Shown in pieces: positions 1-9,241 of a DNA stretch of 64,000 bases. The number at the start of each line of letters is the position of its first letter. The first letter of the stretch is position 1. This DNA is from Mangrovimicrobium sp033283385 (lineage in GTDB: Bacteria; Pseudomonadota; Gammaproteobacteria; Pseudomonadales; Halieaceae). Made by a program: the position numbers and the translations under genes. The notes under the pieces were generated by a model that was not told the DNA's origin, searched no databases, and saw nothing but the letters and a program-made list of their open reading frames with translations. Location: contig JAWMQQ010000002.1 of NCBI GenBank assembly GCA_033283385.1, positions 558,001-622,000 of the forward strand, given 5' to 3'.

Positions 1-618
1 CCTGAAGTGGGTATCCCACTGGATGAAGTTGACCGATTCCATGGACTGGTAGCGGCCGTAGCGCACGGCGAGGGAGGCGACGATCACTGCGACGATCACG
101 CCCAGCACCGCATAGCGCGGCTTCACCCGGAGCGCGACGACAATAAACAGGACTGAAGGCACCAGCAGGTAGAACCATTCCTCGATCGCCAGGGTCCAGG
201 CCTCGGGAAAGAAGCCGGGGTGCACCCAGGCGAAGTTCTGCAGGAACAGGAAGTACTTCCACACGCTGGCCAGCTTCATGTCGTCGAAGACCAGGTGGTA
301 GGTGACCAGGAAGCTCAGCACCAGGTAGTAGTTGGGCAGGGTGCGGAACCAGCGCCGGGTCCAGAAGTTGAGCAGGGTGTCGCGGTTGGCAGGCTTGTTC
401 TCCAGGGTCTTGATCAGGATTCCCCCGATCAGGAAGCCGCTGAGCACGAAGAACATCGTCACCGGGTCGATCACCGGCAGGTTCAGCACCCACAGCGGCG
501 CCAGGCTTGCGATCATGTAGCTGCCGTGGGTGTAGACGATGAGGATGATCGAGAGGGCCCGCAGGATGTCGAGGCCGTAGACCCGGTCCGGATTGATATC
601 GACTTTGAGCAACTGCAT
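1..618 (-). CDS. Acyltransferase family 3 (OafA/YrhL-like) membrane protein, partial
   Basis: The reverse strand is open from an ATG at 618 to the window edge, giving 206 N-terminal residues. After a short cytoplasmic start comes a hydrophobic helix with the arrangement L-D-I-L-R-A-L-S-I-I-L-I-V-Y-T-H-G. This matches the first helix and conserved histidine of acyltransferase-3 proteins. Further helices follow (FFVLSGFLIGG, then WTLAIEEWFYLLVP), and both motifs are hallmarks of this family. Such proteins move acetyl or other acyl groups onto surface sugars from the inner membrane. The C-terminal part lies outside the window. The neighbouring sulfotransferase and glycosyltransferase genes support a role in decorating an exopolysaccharide or lipid-linked glycan. 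The substrate cannot be told. Confidence 0.88.
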   Translation of the reverse strand, partial: MQLLKVDINPDRVYGLDILRALSIILIVYTHGSYMIASLAPLWVLNLPVIDPVTMFFVLSGFLIGGILIKTLENKPANRDTLLNFWTRRWFRTLPNYYLVLSFLVTYHLVFDDMKLASVWKYFLFLQNFAWVHPGFFPEAWTLAIEEWFYLLVPSVLFIVVALRVKPRYAVLGVIVAVIVASLAVRYGRYQSMESVNFIQWDTHFR

Positions 619-821
619 GGATGTTCTTATTCGGCCCTGTACCCCGCTGCTGGCGATACTAACACGGGATACCTGCGCAGGGTGCAACATCGCCCCGCGG
701 GCCGGGCCGCGCCCGCCGGCTTCAGCTACACCCCGGCCTGAGGAGGCTGTATACTTTCCCCCGCCGCGCGTTACCGCTGATTTGAATAACCTGCAACGCT
801 ATTGAGAGAACGACTGAAACG

Positions 822-1823
822 ATGACGGAGCAAGCCCAGGGCGTCGTTTATCCCGATGTTCTCCACCCGATGCTCGATTCCAGCGACCAGCTGGATAACC
901 CCGCTGAGCTGCGCAGCCGGTTCGCCCGGGACGGCTACCTTTTGCTGCGCTCAGTGCTGCCGCCGGAAAAACTGCTCGCGCTCAGGGCGCGGATCACCGC
1001 CGTTCTCGCCGAGCTGAAGTGGATCGCCGGCGGCGCGGAGCAAAACCGCGCGCGGGTCACCGGCCTGGCCTGGCGCGAGGGTGAGGAGCGCTATTTCGAG
1101 GCCCTGGACCGGCTGGTCAAGCTGGAGGACCTCTACGCCCTGGCCCACGACGAGAACCTGGCCCGGCTGATGAAGGCCGTGCTCGGCGACACGGCGTTTC
1201 CCCACCCGCTGAGCATCACCCGGCTGGTGTTTCCGGGCCATCCGGAGATCACCACGCCGCCGCACCAGGACTACCGCAACAACCAGGGTACGCCGAACCT
1301 GACCGCGAGCTGGATTCCCCTGGGCGACTGCAGGCAGGAGGAGGGTGGCCTGGCCATCCTCGAGGGCTCGCACCGCCTGGGGCTGCTTCCCATCCAGTAT
1401 CACCTCGGTCCCGGCAATCGCGGCGTGGTGCTGCCGCCCTGCCTGCCGCAGCTGCGCTGGGTCAGCACCGACTTCAGGCTGGGCGACGTGCTGCTGTTTC
1501 CCGCGCTGACCGTGCACTCGGCGCTGCACAACAACGACCCGGACCACATGCGGCTGTCAGTCGACTTCAGGCACCAGCTCGAGGGCGAGGGCATTACCCC
1601 GGTCTGCCTGGAACCGCACTTCGGGCGCTGCAGCTGGGAGGAGGTCTACGCCGACTGGAAGTCCGACCAGTACAAGTATTACTGGAAGTCCCGGCACTAC
1701 CTGCCGGTGCAGTTCGACCCGAGCCTGCTGAAACTGGAAAACGACCCGATAAAACAGCTGTACCACGACGGCATGAAATTCCAGAAAGCCCGCAACGACC
1801 GGCTCAGGGACCGCCTGGGCTGA
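822..1823 (+). CDS. Phytanoyl-CoA dioxygenase (PhyH) family protein
   Basis: This is a 333-residue protein of the Fe(II)/2-oxoglutarate dioxygenase superfamily. The expected metal triad is visible: H148 and D150 in PPHQDY, and H232 in VHSALHNN. R244 in HMRLSVDFR is a good candidate for binding 2-oxoglutarate. PhyH enzymes hydroxylate carbon next to carboxyl or other polar groups in lipids, small molecules or modified sugars. It is the first gene of a forward run with a methyltransferase-like gene and two sulfotransferases, 29 bp before the next start. A role in tailoring a glycan or its lipid carrier is inferred from context. The ribosome site (GAGAGA, well upstream of the ATG) is weak. Confidence 0.85.
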   Translation: MTEQAQGVVYPDVLHPMLDSSDQLDNPAELRSRFARDGYLLLRSVLPPEKLLALRARITAVLAELKWIAGGAEQNRARVTGLAWREGEERYFEALDRLVKLEDLYALAHDENLARLMKAVLGDTAFPHPLSITRLVFPGHPEITTPPHQDYRNNQGTPNLTASWIPLGDCRQEEGGLAILEGSHRLGLLPIQYHLGPGNRGVVLPPCLPQLRWVSTDFRLGDVLLFPALTVHSALHNNDPDHMRLSVDFRHQLEGEGITPVCLEPHFGRCSWEEVYADWKSDQYKYYWKSRHYLPVQFDPSLLKLENDPIKQLYHDGMKFQKARNDRLRDRLG

Positions 1824-1852
1824 GGGTCGATCCATTTTTCAAGGAGCAAGAC

Positions 1853-2647
1853 ATGAACCAGAGTGACGAACAGCAGCGGGCTGTCGCAGGGCGGACCAGC
1901 CCCGGTTCCGGAATCGACTGGATAGATGACCTGACCATCCAGTGCGAGGGCGTAAAGCTGCAGCTGACGCCGGGACTGGCCCTGCAGAAGTCCAGCGCCG
2001 AGGTGGTCAGCCTGTTCAAGGATCCCGTATTCGTGCGCGACTACGTGCAGTGCCTGGAGGGCGTGCAGAGCCGCAACGTCGTCGACGTCGGTATCAAGCA
2101 CGGCGGTTCGGCGATCTTCTTCTGGAACCTGCTCGCGCCGGAGAAACTCTGCTGTATCGAACTGAACCGGGGCGCCCCGCACCTGACGGCGTACATCGAA
2201 CGGCAGGGGCTGGCCGACCGGTTGCGCACTTGGTTCGACACCGACCAGGCGGACAAGCCGCGGCTGCGCAGTATCCTGGATGAAGATTTCGGCGATGCGG
2301 ACCTCGATGTCGTGATCGACGATGCCTCGCACCTGTACACGCCGTCGCTGGCGACCTTCGAAGTGCTGTTCCCGCGGCTGCGGCCGGGCGGGCTGTACTT
2401 CCTGGAGGACTGGAAAGTCCATGCGAAACTGCCCCAGCACGGCCGCGAGCCCCACGGCGAGGAGCCGCCCCTGCACCGGATGGTGCACGAGTTGCTCAAT
2501 GTCTCGCTGATACACCACGACATCATCGCGAAAGTGCGCTGCCACCATAACTTTGTCATTTTCGAACGCGGCCCGGCCAGCCTGGACGCCGGTGGCCTGG
2601 ACATTCGTGCCCTCCTGGCCGCCGACAGCCAGGTGACGGAGTACTGA
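1853..2647 (+). CDS. Class I SAM-dependent methyltransferase-like protein
   Basis: This 264-residue protein has a Rossmann-like pattern. The segment VVDVGIKHGGSAIFFW resembles motif I, IELNRG lies at the end of strand 2, and DVVIDDASHLY followed by LFPRLRPGGLYFLEDW matches motifs IV to V. This layout is seen in the CmcI/Methyltransf_24 group, which methylates sugars or small hydroxylated substrates. A strong ribosome site (AAGGAG) precedes the ATG. It sits between the PhyH gene and a sulfotransferase on the same strand, so co-transcription is likely. The glycine-rich loop is not a textbook GxGxG, so the exact substrate, and even methyl transfer itself, remain inferred. Confidence 0.75.
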   Translation: MNQSDEQQRAVAGRTSPGSGIDWIDDLTIQCEGVKLQLTPGLALQKSSAEVVSLFKDPVFVRDYVQCLEGVQSRNVVDVGIKHGGSAIFFWNLLAPEKLCCIELNRGAPHLTAYIERQGLADRLRTWFDTDQADKPRLRSILDEDFGDADLDVVIDDASHLYTPSLATFEVLFPRLRPGGLYFLEDWKVHAKLPQHGREPHGEEPPLHRMVHELLNVSLIHHDIIAKVRCHHNFVIFERGPASLDAGGLDIRALLAADSQVTEY

Positions 2648-2716
2648 CCGGGCAACCGCCCCCGGGGGCGCCGCGGCCAGGCCAGTAGAAGCGTTCCGGC
2701 TCCAAGGAGAGCAGTC

Positions 2717-3505
2717 TTGCAACAACCCACATCGCTCGGTCCACTGCGGGCAATCGTCTGCGGCTTCGAGAAGTCCGGCACCACGCTGATCAACGAGATC
2801 CTGCGCCGCCATCCGCAGCTGGATTCCGGACATGAAGTCGGCGCGCTGCTGGTGGACAGCCCCCGGCTTTTCCACCAGAAACAACCCTATTACTCGTTCT
2901 TCATGCAGACCTGGAAGGTCTCGGGGGAGCAGCTGCAGCAGATCTGCGACACGGACGACTGGGGCGAGTTTTACCGCAGGGCGCGGGACATTTCGCCGCT
3001 GATTACAGACAAGACGGTCTACCTGTTCGACAAGACGCCGATCTACATGCTGCACCTGTCCGAGGTGCTTGCCCGGGTTCCCGGGATTCCCTGCGTGGTG
3101 AACGTGCGCGACCCGCGGGCGCTGATGCTCTCCTGGGCCAACTGGTCCGGGCACCGGGACAACCCGGGCGAATGGATCGAGGAGAAGTTCGACTACTGCG
3201 AAAACCGCTTCCTGACCTACGCGCGCGGTTACCGCAACGCGCTCGCCGGGCACGGGGACCGGATTCTGCTGAACCGGTTTGAACTGCTGTGCCTGGATCC
3301 CGAGCTCTACCTCGGGAACATATTCCGCTTTTTCGGCTTCGAATTCAGCCGCGACTTCCTGACCTTTGAATCCGAGCACTTCGTGTACGGCAATACCGTC
3401 TCCCAGGATTACCTCTACCCGTACCGGCAAGCGCTCACGCCGGCATTGTGCGACAGGATTCTCGAGGCCACCGCAGAGTTTGAGGAGTGGCACTTCCAGG
3501 AGTAA
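2717..3505 (+). CDS. Sulfotransferase family protein
   Basis: This 262-residue protein starts at TTG with a good AAGGAG site upstream; I see no better in-frame ATG. The 5'-phosphosulfate (PAPS) loop is GFEKSGTTL at residues 16-24. The 3'-phosphate segment is VVNVRDPRALMLSWANW near residue 131. These are the two defining motifs of PAPS-dependent sulfotransferases. It would move sulfate from PAPS to a hydroxyl or amine of a glycan or small molecule. It follows the methyltransferase-like gene by 69 bp. Two further sulfotransferase-like genes lie within 3.2 kb, so a multiply sulfated product is likely. No PAPS-synthesis gene is present in the window. Confidence 0.85.
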   Translation: MQQPTSLGPLRAIVCGFEKSGTTLINEILRRHPQLDSGHEVGALLVDSPRLFHQKQPYYSFFMQTWKVSGEQLQQICDTDDWGEFYRRARDISPLITDKTVYLFDKTPIYMLHLSEVLARVPGIPCVVNVRDPRALMLSWANWSGHRDNPGEWIEEKFDYCENRFLTYARGYRNALAGHGDRILLNRFELLCLDPELYLGNIFRFFGFEFSRDFLTFESEHFVYGNTVSQDYLYPYRQALTPALCDRILEATAEFEEWHFQE

Positions 3506-3714
3506 CTGCTGCAGCTTCTTTTCGCGCAATCTCCGCTACATAAGCGCGCTTGTTTACAGGCCGGGGTCGCCGCTTTTTTCCGGACATGGCCGGACTGTTT
3601 CGGCAGGATAGGGTACCCTAGGCGCTTTTCGCGGTATCTTTCGCGATTCGCAGCATCTGTGCCATTGCTGAAGCGCCCTGTGTGGTACTCGGCGTGCAGG
3701 GAGGTGGGATTAAC

Positions 3715-4701
3715 ATGGCGCCACTTATTCATATCGGATTCCCGAAATCCCTGTCTACCTGGCTCCAGCTCAACCTGTTCAACGGTGACTACGGCTTCCG
3801 GATGGCCTTGCATCCCGGCGAATGCGCTAACCTGATAACACTTCCCGGCGAGTTTTCCTATTCCGCATCGGCGGTGCAGGATTTCTATGCGGCGAAGCTC
3901 GAGGCGTTCTCGGGCCAGCAGGACAAGTTCGTTCCCGTGGTGACCCAGGAGAATCTCTGTGGCGGCCTCGCTGGGGGTGGATGCGACGGGGAGCGGCATC
4001 TCAACCGGCTGAAAGAAGCCTTCCCCGAAGGAAAAATCCTGCTGATCATCAGGGAGCAAAGAGCGTTCATCCGCTCGGCCTACTCCACCCTGGTAATGAC
4101 CGGCTACCCCTTTTCCATTAGAAGGCTTGCCTTCCCGACGCGCGAACTGAAGCGGGAATTCACCAACCTGAAGAACTGGGGACATCCCGGGTTTGGCTAC
4201 GACTTCCTGTGTTACGACAGGTTGGTCAGCAGCTACATGGACGCCTACGGGAGAGACAACGTCCTGGTGATGCCCTTCGAGAAGTTTGTCGAAGACCCGG
4301 CGGCCTTTACCCGGGAGATCTACGATTTCTCAGGCTATCCCGGCGATCCGGGGCAATTTATCGAGCGGCTGGATTTTGGCAGGAAGCTCAACGAGAGCGC
4401 GGGATACCTGAGCCTGGAATTGCACAGGAACATCACGAAATTCCTGTTTACCAACCTGTTTAACGCCGGCATGGTCAACGAGCCATTCCAGTACCATCGC
4501 AAACGGATAAAGTCGATTCGCTCGGTGGATTCCCTGTTGCCGAATTTCCTCAATCGATGGGCCGAGGCCAGGGTCGAGCGCTATATCGACCGGGTTACCA
4601 AGGGCGAGTTTCGGCAGAGCAACAGGAGACTCGCGCAATTGATTGGCCATGACCTGGGCCGGTATGGCTACGCCCAGGCGGCTGCGAAAAATCAGCAATA
4701 A
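3715..4701 (+). CDS. Sulfotransferase-like P-loop protein
   Basis: This 328-residue protein is taken from the ATG preceded by AGGTGGG. A GTG 33 bp upstream is possible but adds an unlikely N-terminus. The N-terminal loop is IGFPKSLSTWLQ, where most family members have PKSGTTWL; the GT pair is replaced by LS. The 3'-phosphate-type segment is LLIIREQRAFIRSAYS near residue 111, with E-Q in place of the usual D-P. It therefore looks like a divergent sulfotransferase. A 209-bp gap separates it from the preceding sulfotransferase gene. Its end overlaps the end of the convergent glycosyltransferase by 10 bp. Activity is less certain than for the other two sulfotransferases here. Confidence 0.72.
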   Translation: MAPLIHIGFPKSLSTWLQLNLFNGDYGFRMALHPGECANLITLPGEFSYSASAVQDFYAAKLEAFSGQQDKFVPVVTQENLCGGLAGGGCDGERHLNRLKEAFPEGKILLIIREQRAFIRSAYSTLVMTGYPFSIRRLAFPTRELKREFTNLKNWGHPGFGYDFLCYDRLVSSYMDAYGRDNVLVMPFEKFVEDPAAFTREIYDFSGYPGDPGQFIERLDFGRKLNESAGYLSLELHRNITKFLFTNLFNAGMVNEPFQYHRKRIKSIRSVDSLLPNFLNRWAEARVERYIDRVTKGEFRQSNRRLAQLIGHDLGRYGYAQAAAKNQQ

Positions 4702-5588
4702 TTGCGCCGATGGATTTTTGACGCCTCTGTCGGCAGGTGCCCGAAGTAATGAAAGCCCGACCGCGTTTGCTCCAGTTCGTGACCGTGAATCTCGACATAC
4801 TGGCGGCGATAGCTTGCCACTTCGGCGTCGCGATCCTCCGGCGATACGTTTGTGGTGGTACCGCCGTGAACCTGGTGAAACACGCCTTCCCCGACCAGTA
4901 GTACCAGGGTCGTGTCGTCGCGGCTGGCGGCGCGCTGGAATATGTCGATGTTCATGAAGCCGCCTCCCGGCAAATCGAAGCGCTCGTCGCAGCCGCCGAT
5001 TTGGGCAAAGGTGTCCCTGCGCATGCACAGGCAATTGCTTTCGATCATCTTGTCGAACCAGCTGGACTTCGCCTGGCCGGGAAACCTGATGGGGGTGGAG
5101 ATTTCGAACAGGCGGTATCCGTCGCCGGGCCAGCCTATCGAATCCAGCAGGCGGTCTTCCTCGGCCTGGTCGTAGCCCTCCGGGATGGTGTCGTTCTGCT
5201 CGCCGGGGCCGAGGAAAAAGTACCTGAGGGCGACCACGGCGTTGGAATAAGCCTTGTAGCAGCGGCTGATCTTTTCCAGGGCGCCGGGAGAGAGCAGCGT
5301 GGCGCCGTCTACCATCAGGCAGACGATGTCGCCCGTGGCGGCGCGCACGCCCTCATTCAAGGCGAAGGCGGGGGAGGGCGGCGGGTTCTCCAGCGCAATG
5401 GAACGGAACTGCGGCCCGTAGGATTCAATCGTGGCCGGGGGCAGGGGAGTGCCGGAGCCGTTGTCGACAACGATAACTTCATAGTCCAGGTCGTCGATGT
5501 CTCGCTGGTACTCCCTACCCAGGCTATAAAGTGTGCGCGGCAGTTCCCGCGTCATGTTGTAACTCACCACGATAACCGACAGCTTCAT
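4692..5588 (-). CDS. Family 2 glycosyltransferase (paralogue A)
   Basis: This 298-residue protein opens with LSVIVVSYNM and DYEVIVVDNGSG, the nucleotide-sugar binding part of a GT-A fold. It has the marks shared with the proteins at 8291-9241 and 9238-10158: PPPSPAFALN, LMVDGA, WPGDGYRLFEI, CDERFDLPGGG and FHQVHGGTTTN. Where most GT2 enzymes have a DxD metal site, all three have a single D in (V/I)DGA. It lacks membrane helices and is probably cytoplasmic, adding one sugar to a growing glycan. It is transcribed alone, toward the sulfotransferase gene at 3715-4701, and divergently from the one at 5835. Confidence 0.85.
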   Translation of the reverse strand: MKLSVIVVSYNMTRELPRTLYSLGREYQRDIDDLDYEVIVVDNGSGTPLPPATIESYGPQFRSIALENPPPSPAFALNEGVRAATGDIVCLMVDGATLLSPGALEKISRCYKAYSNAVVALRYFFLGPGEQNDTIPEGYDQAEEDRLLDSIGWPGDGYRLFEISTPIRFPGQAKSSWFDKMIESNCLCMRRDTFAQIGGCDERFDLPGGGFMNIDIFQRAASRDDTTLVLLVGEGVFHQVHGGTTTNVSPEDRDAEVASYRRQYVEIHGHELEQTRSGFHYFGHLPTEASKIHRRNYC

Positions 5589-5681
5589 CTTCCTTCCTCA
5601 ACCGTTTCTGTTCCGGCAACCCGTACCGCCAGGTTGTTCGTCGGCCTGGCGCCGCGAGTGGCCTGGCCGCGGGCAATATTT

Positions 5682-5711
5682 TTCGGCCAGGCAGGAACCG
5701 GTGGGTATAAT
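5682..5711 (+). promoter_or_regulatory. Candidate sigma-70 promoter before the sulfotransferase at 5835
   Basis: A perfect TATAAT lies at 5706-5711. The -35 candidate, TTCGGC, is 18 bp upstream and poor. The pair lies in the 246-bp gap between divergent genes and would give a leader of about 118 nt. Only the -10 element is convincing. Confidence 0.35.
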
Positions 5712-5834
5712 AGCCGCTCAGGGGGCGGGAATAGCCCCGGCGGTCATAAAAAAATTCGGTGAAACCTGCGCAGGATGTCTGGCACACCTGCATCGGTGCT
5801 ATCGAGATAGCGATTCCAGAGAACAAGCAAATCC

Positions 5835-6623
5835 ATGAAAGTATTGATTTCCGGCCAGCCCAAGAGTGGCACGACCGCGCTTTTTCACTCTATCAAGAAC
5901 GGGATGGGAGATGGCACCGTAACCTTCTTCGAAGGGGCATACTCTTACGAGAAGGCGGCTGCGGTGGAGTCCGGCAAGCTGTTGGCGAAGGTGCTTCTGA
6001 ATATTCACGCGATCGACATCGCTGCGCGGGACGTGGGCCTGTTCGACAGGCACGTGCTCATCGTTCGCGACCCGCGGGACCAGATCATAAGCCGTTTTCT
6101 CTACCTCATGTACCACCTGTCTTTCGTGGATGACCTGGACAAGCGCGCTGTCTACCTGGATGCCGTACGGCAAAAGGAGCAAGACCCCGGGTCTGTCTCG
6201 CTGATGTCGCTGTATCGCCTGCAGCAGCAGCTCGAGGGCAAGGACCCGGACGAACTCAAGGGTTTCATGCAGCGCAGCTTTCAACGGGTGATCCTGCTGG
6301 CCGATACCTTTCCGGAATTTTTTGTCCTCAACTACGAGGACTTCGTGGATGCGAAACTGGATGCGCTCTCGGGCTTTCTCGGCTTTGGCGTGGAACCGGC
6401 GGAGGTCGCCGCGCAATACTCCCGCGTCGCCAGGACAAAATCCTACGGTGACTGGAAAAACTGGTTTACCGAGGAGGACAGGGAAGAGTTGCTGGACACC
6501 ACCCAGCCGTTCATGGACCGGTTCGGCTACGCGGACTGGAGCCTGAACGAACCGCCCCGGATCGACCCCAGGACAGGGTCGGACTACATCCTGAAGCTTA
6601 TCGACAGCCGCAAATCGTCCTGA
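5835..6623 (+). CDS. Sulfotransferase family protein
   Basis: This 262-residue protein begins VLISGQPKSGTTALF, a standard PAPS 5'-phosphosulfate loop at residues 3-17. It also has LIVRDPRDQIISRF around residue 75, the 3'-phosphate motif. The C-terminal third contains LNYEDFVDAKLDALSGFLGF, a segment typical of sulfotransferases that act on carbohydrates or small lipids. It is an isolated forward gene flanked by reverse-strand glycosyltransferases. The ribosome site is weak. Together with the genes at 2717 and 3715 it makes three sulfotransferases in 4 kb, each with a different sequence, suggesting different acceptor positions. Confidence 0.87.
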   Translation: MKVLISGQPKSGTTALFHSIKNGMGDGTVTFFEGAYSYEKAAAVESGKLLAKVLLNIHAIDIAARDVGLFDRHVLIVRDPRDQIISRFLYLMYHLSFVDDLDKRAVYLDAVRQKEQDPGSVSLMSLYRLQQQLEGKDPDELKGFMQRSFQRVILLADTFPEFFVLNYEDFVDAKLDALSGFLGFGVEPAEVAAQYSRVARTKSYGDWKNWFTEEDREELLDTTQPFMDRFGYADWSLNEPPRIDPRTGSDYILKLIDSRKSS

Positions 6624-6684
6624 GCGTACGCTGCGGGTACCCCGCGAGCGCGGCCAGGCATGGCTCCGGTGCGCCCGCTGCCCG

Positions 6685-8283
6685 CTATTCGGCGTCCGCT
6701 CCCCAGCTCACTTCCCACTCGAGCGCCCGGCAGTTCGGATTCGCCGGCAATCGCGCCGGGATGCAGGCGGCGTAGCCCGCAGTACCTCCGGCGATGTCGC
6801 CCGGGGCCGGCGTTTCATCGCCGCCGCAGTAGCGCAACTGGACGTGCGGGGTCCAGATGACACGCAGCCCCTTTTCGGTGGCACTGCGGCAGCACAGCCC
6901 CGCCGCCGCTTCGAGCCCGTCGCACTGCGCCGCCAGGTCCCCGAATTGCCTGACCAGGGACGTCTTCGCCATCAGCAGCGCCGGCGGCACCCAGGCCACC
7001 TGCTGCTCCAGGCAGAGGTTGGCGATGTAACCCTTGCTGCTCTCGCGTTCCAGCCAGTGCTGCGCCTCGTCCGTCCGATCTTCCGGTTCCCGATACTCCG
7101 GACCCCGCGCCAGCCGCCCGTCGCTGCCCAGCAGCTTTGCGGTAACTACCCCGGCCCCGGGCCGGCTCGCCAGGGCGGTGAGCCGCTGTAGCCAGTCCTC
7201 TTTTACAGGTCGCAGCCCGGCATCCATGATGCAGACCAGCTCGCTGGTGCACGCGGACAGCGCTGCGTCGATCCGGGCAAGCAGCTCGCGCCCGTCGCCG
7301 GTGGCCAGGACCGTGCGAATGGCGAAGGCGGGTGGGGCGCCGGTAGTGGCCAGCGAGGAAGCCGCCTCCTCGAGCGCGCGTTCGCTGTCCCCGTAGACCA
7401 GCAACTGCACGCTGGTCGCCGGCAGCGGCCACTCGATGCGGTTGTAGATGATGGCGTTGGCGCAGCCCTTGACCGCGGCATCGACGCCGGCGCGCTCGAA
7501 GTGGTGGGCGATCGCGAGGCGTGCGGCCTGTACCGCCCTGGCGAGGTTGGACCTGGCCACGGAATCCGGCACGTCGCGCCAGTGGTATAGCACTTCGGGA
7601 ATATGCAGGATCCCGTCCTCGCCGATGATCTCGACGATGCGCAGGTAGAGGTCGTAATCCTGGCTGCCCTCGTAGCCCGGACGCCAGCCCTGGCACTGCG
7701 CCAGCAGGTCGCGCCTGATCACCGTCAGGTGGTTCAGGTAGTTCTGGCCCAGGAAGCGGCTGTAGTCCCAGCCGGGCTTGAAAAACGGGTTGCAGCGGCG
7801 GCCTTCGGCGTCGAGGTGATCGGAGTCGGTGTAGACAAAACTCGCCCGCGGGGAACGCGCCAGTTCGCGGGCGACGACATTCAGCGCCGCGGGGTGCAAC
7901 ACGTCGTCGTGGTCCATGAGCGCGACGAACCCGCCGTCGGCGAGTTCGGCCGCCCGGTTGCTGGCACCGGCGATGCCGGCGTTTTCCTCGAGACGGGTGA
8001 CGGTGATGCGCGGGTCGAGGGCGGCAAACTGCTGCAGTACTGCGGCGACCCCGGGGTCGGTGGATGCGTCGTCGGCTATGCACAGCTGCCAGTTGCGGTA
8101 CGTCTGCGCGCGCACCGACTCGATCGCCTCGGTGAGGAATTGCCGCGCGGTGTTGTATACCGGCATTACCACGGAGATTGTCGGTCCGCCGGTGATTGCG
8201 GGCTCGCGGGCCAGGTCCTCGTCCCTGCGGCGGGCCCAGCGCTCGTAACTGGCCTGGCTTACGCGCCAGGTGTCGGCGTACAT
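6685..8283 (-). CDS. Family 2 glycosyltransferase with long C-terminal region
   Basis: This 532-residue protein has a classical GT2 domain at residues 30-270. Visible motifs are ISVVMPVYNTA, CIADDASTDP and the DxD-type MDHDDVLHP, followed by WRDVPDSVA. This matches O-antigen and rhamnan-type transferases. The remaining 250 residues look like a second, weaker nucleotide-sugar domain (VQLLVYGDSER, LVCIMDAGLRP) without a clear catalytic site. It is the last gene of a reverse-strand operon starting at 11019; the gap to the upstream gene is only 7 bp. It is distinct in sequence from the three paralogous GT2 proteins nearby and keeps the usual metal-binding aspartates. Confidence 0.85.
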   Translation of the reverse strand: MYADTWRVSQASYERWARRRDEDLAREPAITGGPTISVVMPVYNTARQFLTEAIESVRAQTYRNWQLCIADDASTDPGVAAVLQQFAALDPRITVTRLEENAGIAGASNRAAELADGGFVALMDHDDVLHPAALNVVARELARSPRASFVYTDSDHLDAEGRRCNPFFKPGWDYSRFLGQNYLNHLTVIRRDLLAQCQGWRPGYEGSQDYDLYLRIVEIIGEDGILHIPEVLYHWRDVPDSVARSNLARAVQAARLAIAHHFERAGVDAAVKGCANAIIYNRIEWPLPATSVQLLVYGDSERALEEAASSLATTGAPPAFAIRTVLATGDGRELLARIDAALSACTSELVCIMDAGLRPVKEDWLQRLTALASRPGAGVVTAKLLGSDGRLARGPEYREPEDRTDEAQHWLERESSKGYIANLCLEQQVAWVPPALLMAKTSLVRQFGDLAAQCDGLEAAAGLCCRSATEKGLRVIWTPHVQLRYCGGDETPAPGDIAGGTAGYAACIPARLPANPNCRALEWEVSWGADAE

Positions 8284-8290
8284 GGGGTCC

Positions 8291-9241
8291 TCAACCCGTC
8301 AGCATCAGGTGTGCGGCGTGGCCGCTGGGCATGTGGCCGACGAACTGCTGGTCCTTCTTCGAGATCTTGAAGGGCTTGCCCCTGATCCGCTCGTACTGTT
8401 CCGTGTACACCGCCCACTGCGCCTGCTGTTGTTCCCGGGTGGAACTGGTGGAAATGCCGCCGTGCACCTGGTGGAAGCTGGCCTCCCCCAGCAATTGCAC
8501 GATGCTCGCGTCGGGCATTTCGCACAGTTCCTTGTACAGGTCCGGCATCAGGCAGCCGCCGCCCGGGATATCAAAGCGCTCGTCGCAGCCGCCGATGGCG
8601 AGAAACGACGCCTTCCGGGTGAACAGGCAGTTGCTCTCGAACTGCCGCACGAACCAGAACAGCTTGGGCGGCCCGTTGGCGAAGTTGTAGCGGTAGGGCA
8701 CGCTGATCTCGAACAGGCGGTAGCCCTCTTTCGGCCACTCGATGCTCTCGAGCAGGGCGTCCTCCTGCTGCTCGTCGTAGCCCTTGTGCACCGACTCCAC
8801 CTGCGACTCGTGGCCGAGGAAGAAGCGCGGCGCGGTGACGATGGGGTTGGGTTCGTAGGCGAAGGGCACCAGCCCCCAGCGCAGCACGCCGGGGGTGACC
8901 ATGTGCGCGCCGTCGATCATGATGGCGAGGATTTCGCCGCGGGCCTTCGATACCGCGTAATTGATGGCGTAGGCCGGCGAGGGCGGCGGGTCCTGCAGGT
9001 AGTGGTAGTGCACGTTGGGCGCCATGGCTTCGATGGCGGCGCCGTCCAGCGGCTCGGTGGAGCCGTTCTCCACCACGATCACTTCATAACTGTTGCTGTC
9101 GATGCCCGCCTGGTAGGGCGCCAGCAGCGAGCGGATGGAGCGCGGGGCGGCGCGGCGCATGTTGTAAACCACCAGCACCACCGAAAGCGCCAGCGGGTTT
9201 TCCCGCTCCCTGCCCCCCAGCCAGTTGCGGATCGCTTTCAC
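8291..9241 (-). CDS. Family 2 glycosyltransferase (paralogue B)
   Basis: This 316-residue GT2 protein has LSVVLVVYNM and SYEVIVVENGST at the N-terminus. It shares the paralogue signatures PPPSPAYAIN, IMIDGAH, WPKEGYRLFEI, CDERFDIPGGG and FHQVHGG. Its start overlaps the stop of the preceding gene by 4 bp, so the two are probably translationally coupled. Compared with paralogues A and C it has an extra 17 residues before the first strand. The tail has SISTSSTREQQQ where the others have TTTN(I/V). Likely cytoplasmic or peripheral, transferring a sugar to a lipid-linked or surface glycan; the donor and acceptor are unknown. Confidence 0.85.
   Translation of the reverse strand: MKAIRNWLGGRERENPLALSVVLVVYNMRRAAPRSIRSLLAPYQAGIDSNSYEVIVVENGSTEPLDGAAIEAMAPNVHYHYLQDPPPSPAYAINYAVSKARGEILAIMIDGAHMVTPGVLRWGLVPFAYEPNPIVTAPRFFLGHESQVESVHKGYDEQQEDALLESIEWPKEGYRLFEISVPYRYNFANGPPKLFWFVRQFESNCLFTRKASFLAIGGCDERFDIPGGGCLMPDLYKELCEMPDASIVQLLGEASFHQVHGGISTSSTREQQQAQWAVYTEQYERIRGKPFKISKKDQQFVGHMPSGHAAHLMLTG

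Noticed and set aside
1697..3529. 610-codon reverse frame across the methyltransferase and first sulfotransferase
   Set aside because: Both forward genes have recognisable motifs and ribosome sites; the reverse frame has none.
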